Below are positions 16,321 to 24,265 of a stretch of 64,000 nt of DNA, piece after piece. Location of the stretch: NCBI RefSeq assembly GCF_003732425.1, contig NZ_MOBX01000015.1, forward strand, positions 576,303 to 640,302. The letters are read 5' to 3'. Below the pieces are notes generated by a model. The model made no database searches, was not told where the DNA came from, and was given only the letters and a program-made list of their open reading frames with translations. The stretch's first letter is position 1. Every line of letters starts with the position of its first letter. A program made the position numbers and the translations under genes. Origin of the DNA: Pseudomonas fluorescens (GTDB taxonomy: Bacteria > Pseudomonadota > Gammaproteobacteria > Pseudomonadales > Pseudomonadaceae).

Positions 16321-17431
16321 CAACGTTCTCCCACGCGGCCGCACACCGATTGCGCCCGTCACGCTTGGCCCGATACAAGGCCTGATCGGCGCGCTGCAAG
16401 GCGTCGTCCAGATCATCACCCAACGCCAACAGCGTCATGCCGGCCGACAGGCTGAGGTTGCGCACATTCAGGCCGACCAGTTCAACGTCGGTAAAGGCAA
16501 TACGCAGACGCTCGCAGCAAGCGGTCAGCCGTTCGGCGTCGCAATCGGGCAGCAACACGACGAATTCCTCACCACCATAACGCGCCAGCACATCGCCGTC
16601 GCGCAGGCACGCCTGGGCAACGCCGGCGAAGGCCTGCAATACCTGATCACCGGCAGCATGGCCGTGCAGGTCGTTGATGCGTTTGAAGTGGTCGAGGTCG
16701 ATCAGCGCCAGGCCGTGCACGACATCGTCGTCCATTTCATCCAGCTCTCGCGTGGCCAGACGCAGAAAGTGCCGACGATTGAACAGCCCGGTCAATTCAT
16801 CGGTGGCCACCAGATCTTCGAGCTGCCGCATCATCCCGCGCAGGGTGTCCTGATGCGCCTGCAAAGCAAACCGGCGCTGGCGCTGGCGTTGCCGCGAAAC
16901 CTGGACGAAGCGCGCGTACAGCACCAGCCACGCCAGCACCATCGCCAGAATGCACACCTGCAAGGCTGAGAGCGCAGGCTCGCGCAAGCGGAAGTGGTAG
17001 CCGTCCCACAGGGTGATGGCGCAGAAACTGAAGAACACCAGCAGTGCACAGCGCATGAACGCCCGTCGGCTGAGATGGAACAGGCCGAACAGCAGGATCA
17101 GCACGTAGAACACCAGGAAGGCGCCGCGTGCTTCATCCAGATGGGCGATCAGCCAGGTCTGCCAGCCGAGACCGATCAGTACCTGCGCTTCGGTCAGGCT
17201 GGGATCGGCAAAGCGCAGGTTGCGCCCACTCCAGAACAGCGCGAACAGCACCGACTGGCTGATTACCACCAGCGCACTGCCGATGGTCACAGAACTCAGG
17301 GTTTGCTCGTAATGCCCCGTGAAAAACGCCAGCCACAGCAGCAGCAAAGCCAATCCATAGGTGGCCGCAGCGAGGGCAAAGCGTTTGAGCAAAAGACGTT
17401 GAATGGCGTTATGGGTCAATCGTTGACTCAC
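16313..17431 (-). CDS. sadC: Membrane diguanylate cyclase, SadC-type
   Basis: A 372-residue protein: about five or six hydrophobic segments in residues 15-185, then a GGDEF domain (residues about 205-365) with TDELTGLFNRRHF, ALIDLDHFKRIND and the intact active site ARYGGEEFVVL. It should make c-di-GMP from two GTP. No RxxD inhibitory site is evident just before GGEEF. It sits between ferredoxin reductase and fumarase genes, the position of sadC (PA4332) in P. aeruginosa as I recall it; this protein is shorter at the N-terminus than my memory of PAO1 SadC, so the symbol rests mainly on synteny. The start is GTG with a weak ribosome site. Confidence 0.8.
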   Translation of the reverse strand: MSQRLTHNAIQRLLLKRFALAAATYGLALLLLWLAFFTGHYEQTLSSVTIGSALVVISQSVLFALFWSGRNLRFADPSLTEAQVLIGLGWQTWLIAHLDEARGAFLVFYVLILLFGLFHLSRRAFMRCALLVFFSFCAITLWDGYHFRLREPALSALQVCILAMVLAWLVLYARFVQVSRQRQRQRRFALQAHQDTLRGMMRQLEDLVATDELTGLFNRRHFLRLATRELDEMDDDVVHGLALIDLDHFKRINDLHGHAAGDQVLQAFAGVAQACLRDGDVLARYGGEEFVVLLPDCDAERLTACCERLRIAFTDVELVGLNVRNLSLSAGMTLLALGDDLDDALQRADQALYRAKRDGRNRCAAAWENVDA

Positions 17432-17566
17432 CGTGCGATAAGAGGCTGACCGAGTGTCCTACCCTACAGACCGGCTGCCACTTTAGAGGCGTAGTCGATA
17501 AATGACCACCGATTTTCGGGCTCGAAAATTGACGTCAAAAGTGTGGCCTGCGTATACCGCCAAAAG

Positions 17567-17775
17567 CCCCTCACCCTAGCCCTCTCCCAGAGGGAGAGGG
17601 GACTGACCGAGTTGTTTATCCGAGGTACACCGACCTGAAGCATCGCGTCGAACTCTGGTTTGGAAACGGCACAAATCAGCTCCCTTTTCCTCTGCCGAAC
17701 TCAGGTTTTGAACAGCACGAAGATCGGCTCCCTTTCCCCCTCGCCCCCTTTGGGGGAGAGGGCTGGGGTGAGGGG
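17567..17775. repeat. MITE-like element with ~22-bp terminal inverted repeats, copy 1
   Basis: It lies in the 600-base gene-free stretch 17432-18031. The left end (17567 on) starts CCCCTCACCCTAGCCC and the right end (17752-17775) finishes GGGCTGGGGTGAGGGG; one mismatch over about 22 bases. The interior shares ACACCGACCTGAA with a second copy at 46843-47036. No transposase inside; a non-autonomous mobile or REP-like family common in Pseudomonas. The rest of the gap holds the inverted repeat at 17909-18002. Confidence 0.65.
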
Positions 17776-17908
17776 GGAGATCTTGAAGTGCAAACCCGCT
17801 GTGCGATATTCGCCCACCCATGCGACCAACGAATGACTGCCGGCGCGTGTACGCCCCATCGAGGCGCGGTATACTGCCGCGCCTTTTTAGCGTCGCGCCA
17901 CAGAGGGA

Positions 17909-18002
17909 CAGCTACGAGCCGCAAGCTTCAAGCGGCAAGCTCAAGCTCAAGCTGTCCGCGTACTGCTTTAACTTGCCGCTCGAAGCTAGAAGCTTGTAGC
18001 TG
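17909..18002. repeat. Long imperfect inverted repeat before fumarase
   Basis: Left arm CAGCTACGAGCCGCAAGCTT, right arm AAGCTAGAAGCTTGTAGCTG, with inner AGCGGCAAG / CTTGCCGCT arms. It ends 29 bases before the fumarase ATG, so it is probably transcribed in or near the 5' leader. This is a recurrent Pseudomonas intergenic repeat type. Confidence 0.7.
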
Positions 18003-18031
18003 CCCCACCGTTTTTTAGAGGAGCGCGACTC

Positions 18032-19555
18032 ATGACCGTGATCAAGCAAGACGACCTGATTCAGAGCGTTGCCGACGCCCTGCAGTTCATTTCCTATTAC
18101 CACCCCGTGGATTTCATCCAGGCGATGCACGAAGCCTACCTGCGCGAAGAATCGCCAGCGGCCCGTGACTCGATGGCGCAGATCCTGATCAACTCGCGCA
18201 TGTGCGCCACCGGCCACCGCCCGATCTGCCAGGACACCGGTATCGTCACTGTGTTCGTGCGCGTCGGCATGGACGTGCGCTGGGATGGCGCCACCATGGG
18301 CCTGGACGACATGATCAACGAAGGCGTGCGTCGCGCCTACAACCTGCCGGAAAACGTCCTGCGTGCCTCGATCCTCGCCGACCCGGCGGGCGCTCGGAAA
18401 AACACCAAGGACAACACCCCGGCCGTGATTCACTACTCCATCGTCCCGGGCAACACCGTGGAAGTGGACGTGGCGGCCAAAGGAGGCGGTTCCGAAAACA
18501 AGTCGAAAATGGCCATGCTCAACCCGTCCGACTCGATCGTTGACTGGGTATTGAAGACCGTTCCGACCATGGGCGCCGGCTGGTGCCCACCGGGCATGCT
18601 CGGCATCGGCATCGGCGGCACCGCCGAGAAAGCTGCGGTCATGGCCAAGGAAGTGTTGATGGAGTCCATCGACATCCACGAACTGAAGGCCCGTGGCCCA
18701 CAGAACCGCATCGAAGAAATGCGTCTGGAGCTGTTCGAGAAGGTCAACCAGTTGGGCATCGGCGCCCAGGGCCTCGGTGGCCTGACCACCGTGCTCGACG
18801 TGAAGATCATGGATTACCCGACTCACGCAGCCTCGCTGCCGGTGTGCATGATCCCGAACTGCGCCGCTACCCGTCACGCCCACTTCGTGCTCGACGGTTC
18901 CGGCCCGGCCTCGCTGGAAGCGCCACCGCTGGACGCCTACCCGGAAATCGTCTGGGAAGCCGGCCCGTCAGCCCGTCGCGTCAACCTCGACACCCTGACC
19001 CCGGAAGACGTGCAGAGCTGGAAGCCGGGCGAAACCGTCCTGCTCAACGGCAAAATGCTCACCGGTCGCGACGCGGCGCACAAGCGCATGGTCGAGATGC
19101 TGAACAAGGGTGAAACCCTGCCGGTAGACCTCAAGGGTCGCTTCATCTACTACGTCGGCCCGGTTGACCCGGTCGGTGACGAAGTGGTTGGCCCGGCTGG
19201 CCCGACCACCGCAACGCGGATGGACAAGTTCACCCGGCAGATCCTTGAGCAAACCGGCCTGTTGGGCATGATCGGCAAATCCGAGCGCGGCCCGACCGCA
19301 ATCGAAGCGATCAAGGACAACAAAGCCGTGTACCTGATGGCCGTTGGCGGTGCTGCTTACCTGGTCGCTCAGGCGATCAAGAAGTCGAAAGTGCTGGCGT
19401 TTGCCGAACTGGGCATGGAAGCGATCTACGAGTTCGAAGTCAAAGACATGCCGGTCACCGTTGCGGTAGACAGCAAAGGTGAGTCGGTGCACATCACCGG
19501 TCCTGCGATCTGGCAACAGAAGATCAGCGAAAGCCTGGCGGTAGAAGTGCAATAA
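18032..19555 (+). CDS. fumA: Class I (iron-sulfur) fumarate hydratase
   Basis: A 507-residue class I fumarase, interconverting fumarate and malate in the TCA cycle. Seen: RPICQDTGIVTVF, the alpha-region ending near GPQNRIEEMRLELFEKVNQLGIGAQGLGG, cysteines in CATGHRPICQD, GAGWCPPG and MIPNCAATRHAHF that can ligate the 4Fe-4S cluster, and the C-terminal beta-region with YYVGPVDPVGDEVVGPAGPTTATRMD. This oxygen-labile enzyme contrasts with class II FumC. Ribosome site GAGG. The Tc B gene follows a clean terminator, so the two are probably separate units. Confidence 0.95.
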   Translation: MTVIKQDDLIQSVADALQFISYYHPVDFIQAMHEAYLREESPAARDSMAQILINSRMCATGHRPICQDTGIVTVFVRVGMDVRWDGATMGLDDMINEGVRRAYNLPENVLRASILADPAGARKNTKDNTPAVIHYSIVPGNTVEVDVAAKGGGSENKSKMAMLNPSDSIVDWVLKTVPTMGAGWCPPGMLGIGIGGTAEKAAVMAKEVLMESIDIHELKARGPQNRIEEMRLELFEKVNQLGIGAQGLGGLTTVLDVKIMDYPTHAASLPVCMIPNCAATRHAHFVLDGSGPASLEAPPLDAYPEIVWEAGPSARRVNLDTLTPEDVQSWKPGETVLLNGKMLTGRDAAHKRMVEMLNKGETLPVDLKGRFIYYVGPVDPVGDEVVGPAGPTTATRMDKFTRQILEQTGLLGMIGKSERGPTAIEAIKDNKAVYLMAVGGAAYLVAQAIKKSKVLAFAELGMEAIYEFEVKDMPVTVAVDSKGESVHITGPAIWQQKISESLAVEVQ

Positions 19556-19573
19556 GGTTTCGCCGCGGTAATG

Positions 19574-19611
19574 AAAAGGCCGGCCCGTCGTAAGACGAGC
19601 CGGCCTTTTTT
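19574..19611 (+). terminator. Fumarase terminator
   Basis: Stem AAAAGGCCGGC-CGTC / GACG-GCCGGCCTTTTTT with a GTAA-type loop, 18 bases after the stop. It isolates fumA from the Tc B/C locus. Confidence 0.92.
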
Positions 19612-19686
19612 GTGCCTGTACCTTCTCGACAGGGGAAGATCGGTGCCAGAGACAACTGCCTAGCACAGCTCTGTGCTGCTAATGAC

Positions 19687-19702
19687 CTGTCAGGTTTGAC
19701 AG
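19687..19702. promoter_or_regulatory. Palindromic Tc-locus motif, copy 3 (upstream of tcB)
   Basis: CTGTCAGGTTTGACAG keeps both CTGTCA/TGACAG half-sites with a different 4-base centre, and shares the flanking GGTTC with copy 1. It lies 66 bases upstream of the tcB ATG. A TTGACA hexamer (19696-19701) overlaps the right half, so a bound regulator could block or contact RNA polymerase; no convincing -10 is visible. Confidence 0.5.
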
Positions 19703-19768
19703 GTTCCGGTTCCTGCTTTTCTTGTTAGCGTCAATCTCCCGCGCCTCCCCTGCGTAATGGATTCGACC

Positions 19769-22700
19769 ATGGCTGATCAAGATCTGAGCATCACAACTCC
19801 CTCCATCGCTAAAAGCGCTTCGATTGCCACCATCGGCAAAAGTTGGGGGGCGGTCGGGCCGACCGGTGCTGCATCGTTCGCCCTGCCGTTACCCGTTTCC
19901 GCCGGCCGTGGCTGGGATCCGCAACTGTCGTTGAGTTACAGCAGCCAGACCGGCAACGGCCCCTTCGGTGTCGGCTGGAGCCTGGGGCTTGGCCAGATCA
20001 GTCGGCGTACCAATAAAGGTGTGCCGCGCTACACCGATCATGACGAAATCATCGGCCACGATGGCGAGGTGTGGATGCCAGAGCTTGAAGCCGACGGCAG
20101 CCTCAAGTCACGCATTGAATCCACCTACGACGGCGAACCCATCGGGCGACATCGCGTGGTGCGGTATTGGGCACGCGTCGAAAGTGACTTTGCCCTGCGC
20201 GAACTTTGGCAACGGGAGACGAATGAAACGGCTCCCCCGACGTTCTGGCTGATCCACGGCGCCGACGGCTCGCTGCATGTTTATGGCAAGACCACAGCCT
20301 CGCGCCGCGAGGATCCGGACGTTCCCGGACGCGTCGCTGCCTGGTTGCTCTGTGAAAGCCTGAACACCCGCGGCGAACACATCGCCTATGTCTATAAGGC
20401 CGACGATCAGGACAGCGACCCGATCCACGATTACCGCGCCCAGCGCTATCTGCAGCGGGTGTGCTACGGCAACTTCACCGCGAGCAAAAAACCGTACGCC
20501 TGGGACATGGACGACCTGAGCCAGGCCGGCTGGCATTTCCAGTTGATATTCGACTACGGCGAGCGCACCCCCTCGCTAACCGAAACCCCGGTGTATGACG
20601 GCCCTGACCTCAAACCCTGGTTGACCCGCGCAGACTGCTTTTCCACTTACGGTCAGGGTTTCGAAATCAGCACCCGCCGGCTGTGCCAGCAAGTGCTGAT
20701 GTTCCATCACTTCCCGGCAGAACTGGGCGAGCGGCCGACACTGGTGCGTCGCCTGCTGCTGGAGTATCGCTGTCCACAAACCTCCAGCCACTGGGCCTAC
20801 AGCCAGATCAGTGCCGCGCACTATCAGGCGTTCGATGCCAGCGGACGTGTCGAAAACACACCGCCGGTGGAGTTTGACTACACGCCCTTTGAGATCAATA
20901 AAACCCCGACCCGCCTGCTGGATTCGCAGACCCAGCCCGGCATCGAGGATGGCGGGTTATATCAGTGTGTCGACCTTTATGGCGAGGGAGTGCCGGGGTT
21001 TCTCTGCCGCTACGATCAGTCCTGGTATTACCGCGAACCCGTGCGCGCGGCCTCGGGCGGCGACGAGATCGGCTATGGGCCCTGGACAGCGCTGGAGCAG
21101 ATTCCGGTGGCCAACCGCAACCGCCCGGTTCGGCAACTGCTCACCGACCTGACGGGCGACGGTCGCCTGGACTGGATCACGGCGCAACCCGGCCTCAGCG
21201 GTTTTCGCAAGCTGACCGAGCAACGGCAGTTCGCCGACTTCACCGCGTTCGATGCGTTCCCGCTGGAGTTCTTCAACGCGCTCTCGATCCTCGGTGACCT
21301 CAGTGGTGACGGTCTGAACTCAGTGGCAATGATCGGTCCGAACGCCGTACGCCTATATGCCAACCGCCGTGAAGAGGGCTTCGCTGCCGCCGAAGACGTG
21401 GAGCATGAACCCGACGATGACCGCTTGCCGCTGTTCAGCGACTCTCGCACGGAACTGGTACTGCTGGGCAATCTGCTGGGCAGCGATATGCCCGAGCTGT
21501 GCCGCATTCGTCACGATGAAATCCGCTGCTGGCCCAACCTCGGACATGGCCGTTTTGGCGCCGGTCGCAAGATCAGTGCCCTGCCCTTCAGCTACGAGCA
21601 GTTCGATTCGTCACGGGTGCGTCTGGCTGACCTTGACGGTTCCGGCGCGCCAGCGCTGATTTATCTGCAATCGGAGCATGCCGAGATCTACCTGAACCAG
21701 GGCGGCAACGGCTTGCAACTGACCCCCGTTATCGTGCCGTGGCCCGCAGGCGTGCGCTATGAGCGTTTCACCCAGGTGAGTTTTGCCGATCTGCAAGGTC
21801 TCGGCTGCGCGAGCCTGATCCTGACAGTGCCGCACCCCACGCCGCAGCACTGGCGCTACGATTTCGTCTCGGCAAAACCCTGGCTGCTGACCGCCAGCAA
21901 TAACAACATGGGTTGCAGTACCCGTGTGATTTATCGCAGTTCAGCGCAGGAATGGCTGGATGAAAAGCAGCACCTGCTCAAACGCGAACGCCTTCCGGTT
22001 TCGCACCTGCCGTTCCCGGTGGCCGTGGTCAAGAAACAGCAGCAACTGGATGAAATCACCGGCAACTGCCTGACCCAGACGTTCACCTGGCGTGAAGGGT
22101 TTTACGACAGCAAGGAACGCGAGTTACGCGGGTTCGGCCATTTGCAGCAAACCGACAGCGAGAGCGCCACCGGCGATGACGATGTCGGCTTCAGCGCACC
22201 GGTGCGGGTCTGCACCTGGTTTCACACCGGACAATCGCTGGATCGATCCCGCGAGCCCTTTTTCAATGAGGACAAGGACGCCGTGGTACTGGGCAACACC
22301 TTGTTCAGTCGCACCCCGCCCGCCGAGGAATTCGATCAATCGATAGCCCCCCACGACGACGAAACCCGCGACCAGATTGCCAGGGCTCTGGTCGGTTCAG
22401 TGGTGCGTGTTGAAACCTATGCCGATGCCGACCTGGATGAACCGGGCATTGCCACCCCGTACGCCGTGCAGGAACTGCGCTATCGAGTGCGCGAAGTCCG
22501 TCCACAGGGGCAGTATGCTGCCGCCGTTTTGCTGCCGCTGACGCTGGAAACCATCAACTATCGGTACGACCGCTTCATCGACGATCCGCTGTGCAGCCAC
22601 GAAATCAATTTGCGCTGGAACGAGTTCGGCCTGCCGACCCACGCCCTGACGGTGAACTATGCCCGCCGCCTGACCGCAGAAGACACCCCGCCCTTCACCG

Positions 22701-24265
22701 ATCCGGATGAACAGCAGTGGTGGCGCGACGCGCATGACGAGGCGCAGCAATCGTTTTATCTGAGTGAAACCCGTACGCAGTCCATTGACCTCAAAAGCGA
22801 TCCTCAGCAGTGGCGGCTCGGGCTGCCGTATCTGCAGCGCAACAATGCGCTGGTGTTGCCCAAAGGCACCCTGCCGACCGGGCTCGCGCCGGCGCAAGTG
22901 TCCTATGAGCAATTGGCGTTGCATCAGGATTCGCCGCACTGGAATACCGAACGGGTACTGACGTCCCAGTCCGTACAGCGTTATGTGACTACCGACGGTG
23001 CGTCTCTACCCGACGGCGTTGCCGATTTCGAAGCCCTCGCCGGGCCGCTGGAAATTGCACAACTGGACAAGACAGCGCTGGATGCCTACGGCGTCCTGCC
23101 ACCACCGTTCAACATCCGTACCGAGTTGGCGAAAATCGGTTATACAGCGATGCCCTTTCTGTTTGAGCCAGCGGCCTCGACAGACGCTGATCCCGAACTG
23201 TATTCGGCGCACTTCGGATTCGCCAAATACGCGGACCTTGAAGGTTTCTACACAGTCGAGCGTTACCGCGAAACCCCAAGCAATGGCTATACGCTGGCCA
23301 ACTACGACGACTATCACCTGGCCGTGACCCGGGTCGAGTTGCCCGATAAATGCACCACGCGGATCACCTACGACTATCACGCCCTGCAACCGCTGAGCAT
23401 CATCGATCCCAACGACAATACCGAGGAGGCGATCTACGAACCCTCCGGACAACCGCTGGCCACCAGTTTTCACGGCATGGAAAACGGTGCCGAGGCCGGC
23501 TTCAAACCACTGAGCGAATACGTGCGACCGGAGGATCATCGCCCCGATCCTGCCATCGAGGACCCGCTGGGGGCAGTGCAAAAAGCCGCCAGTACCCTGC
23601 GCAAGGACTTGTTCAGCTGGATGGGAGTGGTCGCGGCGACAGCGCAATGGGTTGACGCGGGTTATGTGCTGCCCAGCGGCCATATCCGCGCCAGCGCCCG
23701 CGAACGGCTGGCGCGGCGCAGCACGCTGACCACGGCGGAGCAGACGTTGCTCGAGGCGATCACTGCGGCCCGGCGCGAGCCGGTGCACAGCGTGATGCTC
23801 AGTGCCGATCGCTATCCGGACGACGAGATTCCGGCGCAGATCCAGATCATCAAAGCCTGCGTCGACGGCTTTGGCCGGGCATTGCAAAACCTGCAACGGG
23901 TGGATCCGGGAATGGCGTACAAGGTCGAGGATGGCGCGCTCGTCATTGAAGACGGCAAGTATGTCGAGGTCGCGGCCGATCCGCGCTGGCGCGTCAGCGA
24001 ACGGGTCGAATACAACAACAAGGGCTTGCCTGTGCGCCAGTTCCGACCGTTCTTTGCCGATACCCATGGCTACGTCGACGATCAGTCCTTGCGTGAGCTC
24101 GGCTACTTCGATCAGGTGTTCTATGACGCTTTGGGACGGCAGATCAGACTGGTCAACGCCAAAGGTGACTTCTCCCGCGAGACGTACCATCCCTGGTATC
24201 AGGCCAGTGAAGATTTCAACGACACCCTTGAACCCGCTGCTGGCAAAGCGGTGCCTGGGTCATGA
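19769..24265 (+). CDS. tcaC: Tc toxin B component (TcaC/TcdB-like, SpvB domain)
   Basis: A 1498-residue Tc B subunit, which joins TcC to make the hollow cocoon and docks it on the A pentamer. Seen: the SpvB N-terminal domain (GPTGAASFALPLPVSAGRGWDPQLSLSYSSQTGNGPFGVGW split over residues about 33-73); beta-propeller FG-GAP-like repeats (LTDLTGDGRLDWI, LGDLSGDGLNSVAMI, LADLDGSGAPALIYL) about residues 450-650; the TcdB middle domains beginning near PWPAGVRYERFTQVSF (657); and Rhs-like beta strands to the end. I use the ATG at 19769 with GGA 7 bases before it; another in-frame ATG is at 19757. The stop overlaps the TcC start (ATGA), so translation is coupled. Confidence 0.93.
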   Translation: MADQDLSITTPSIAKSASIATIGKSWGAVGPTGAASFALPLPVSAGRGWDPQLSLSYSSQTGNGPFGVGWSLGLGQISRRTNKGVPRYTDHDEIIGHDGEVWMPELEADGSLKSRIESTYDGEPIGRHRVVRYWARVESDFALRELWQRETNETAPPTFWLIHGADGSLHVYGKTTASRREDPDVPGRVAAWLLCESLNTRGEHIAYVYKADDQDSDPIHDYRAQRYLQRVCYGNFTASKKPYAWDMDDLSQAGWHFQLIFDYGERTPSLTETPVYDGPDLKPWLTRADCFSTYGQGFEISTRRLCQQVLMFHHFPAELGERPTLVRRLLLEYRCPQTSSHWAYSQISAAHYQAFDASGRVENTPPVEFDYTPFEINKTPTRLLDSQTQPGIEDGGLYQCVDLYGEGVPGFLCRYDQSWYYREPVRAASGGDEIGYGPWTALEQIPVANRNRPVRQLLTDLTGDGRLDWITAQPGLSGFRKLTEQRQFADFTAFDAFPLEFFNALSILGDLSGDGLNSVAMIGPNAVRLYANRREEGFAAAEDVEHEPDDDRLPLFSDSRTELVLLGNLLGSDMPELCRIRHDEIRCWPNLGHGRFGAGRKISALPFSYEQFDSSRVRLADLDGSGAPALIYLQSEHAEIYLNQGGNGLQLTPVIVPWPAGVRYERFTQVSFADLQGLGCASLILTVPHPTPQHWRYDFVSAKPWLLTASNNNMGCSTRVIYRSSAQEWLDEKQHLLKRERLPVSHLPFPVAVVKKQQQLDEITGNCLTQTFTWREGFYDSKERELRGFGHLQQTDSESATGDDDVGFSAPVRVCTWFHTGQSLDRSREPFFNEDKDAVVLGNTLFSRTPPAEEFDQSIAPHDDETRDQIARALVGSVVRVETYADADLDEPGIATPYAVQELRYRVREVRPQGQYAAAVLLPLTLETINYRYDRFIDDPLCSHEINLRWNEFGLPTHALTVNYARRLTAEDTPPFTDPDEQQWWRDAHDEAQQSFYLSETRTQSIDLKSDPQQWRLGLPYLQRNNALVLPKGTLPTGLAPAQVSYEQLALHQDSPHWNTERVLTSQSVQRYVTTDGASLPDGVADFEALAGPLEIAQLDKTALDAYGVLPPPFNIRTELAKIGYTAMPFLFEPAASTDADPELYSAHFGFAKYADLEGFYTVERYRETPSNGYTLANYDDYHLAVTRVELPDKCTTRITYDYHALQPLSIIDPNDNTEEAIYEPSGQPLATSFHGMENGAEAGFKPLSEYVRPEDHRPDPAIEDPLGAVQKAASTLRKDLFSWMGVVAATAQWVDAGYVLPSGHIRASARERLARRSTLTTAEQTLLEAITAARREPVHSVMLSADRYPDDEIPAQIQIIKACVDGFGRALQNLQRVDPGMAYKVEDGALVIEDGKYVEVAADPRWRVSERVEYNNKGLPVRQFRPFFADTHGYVDDQSLRELGYFDQVFYDALGRQIRLVNAKGDFSRETYHPWYQASEDFNDTLEPAAGKAVPGS

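Noticed and set aside
19696..19728. TTGACA as a sigma-70 promoter for tcB
   Set aside because: No acceptable -10 hexamer 16-18 bases downstream; reported only as overlapping the palindrome.
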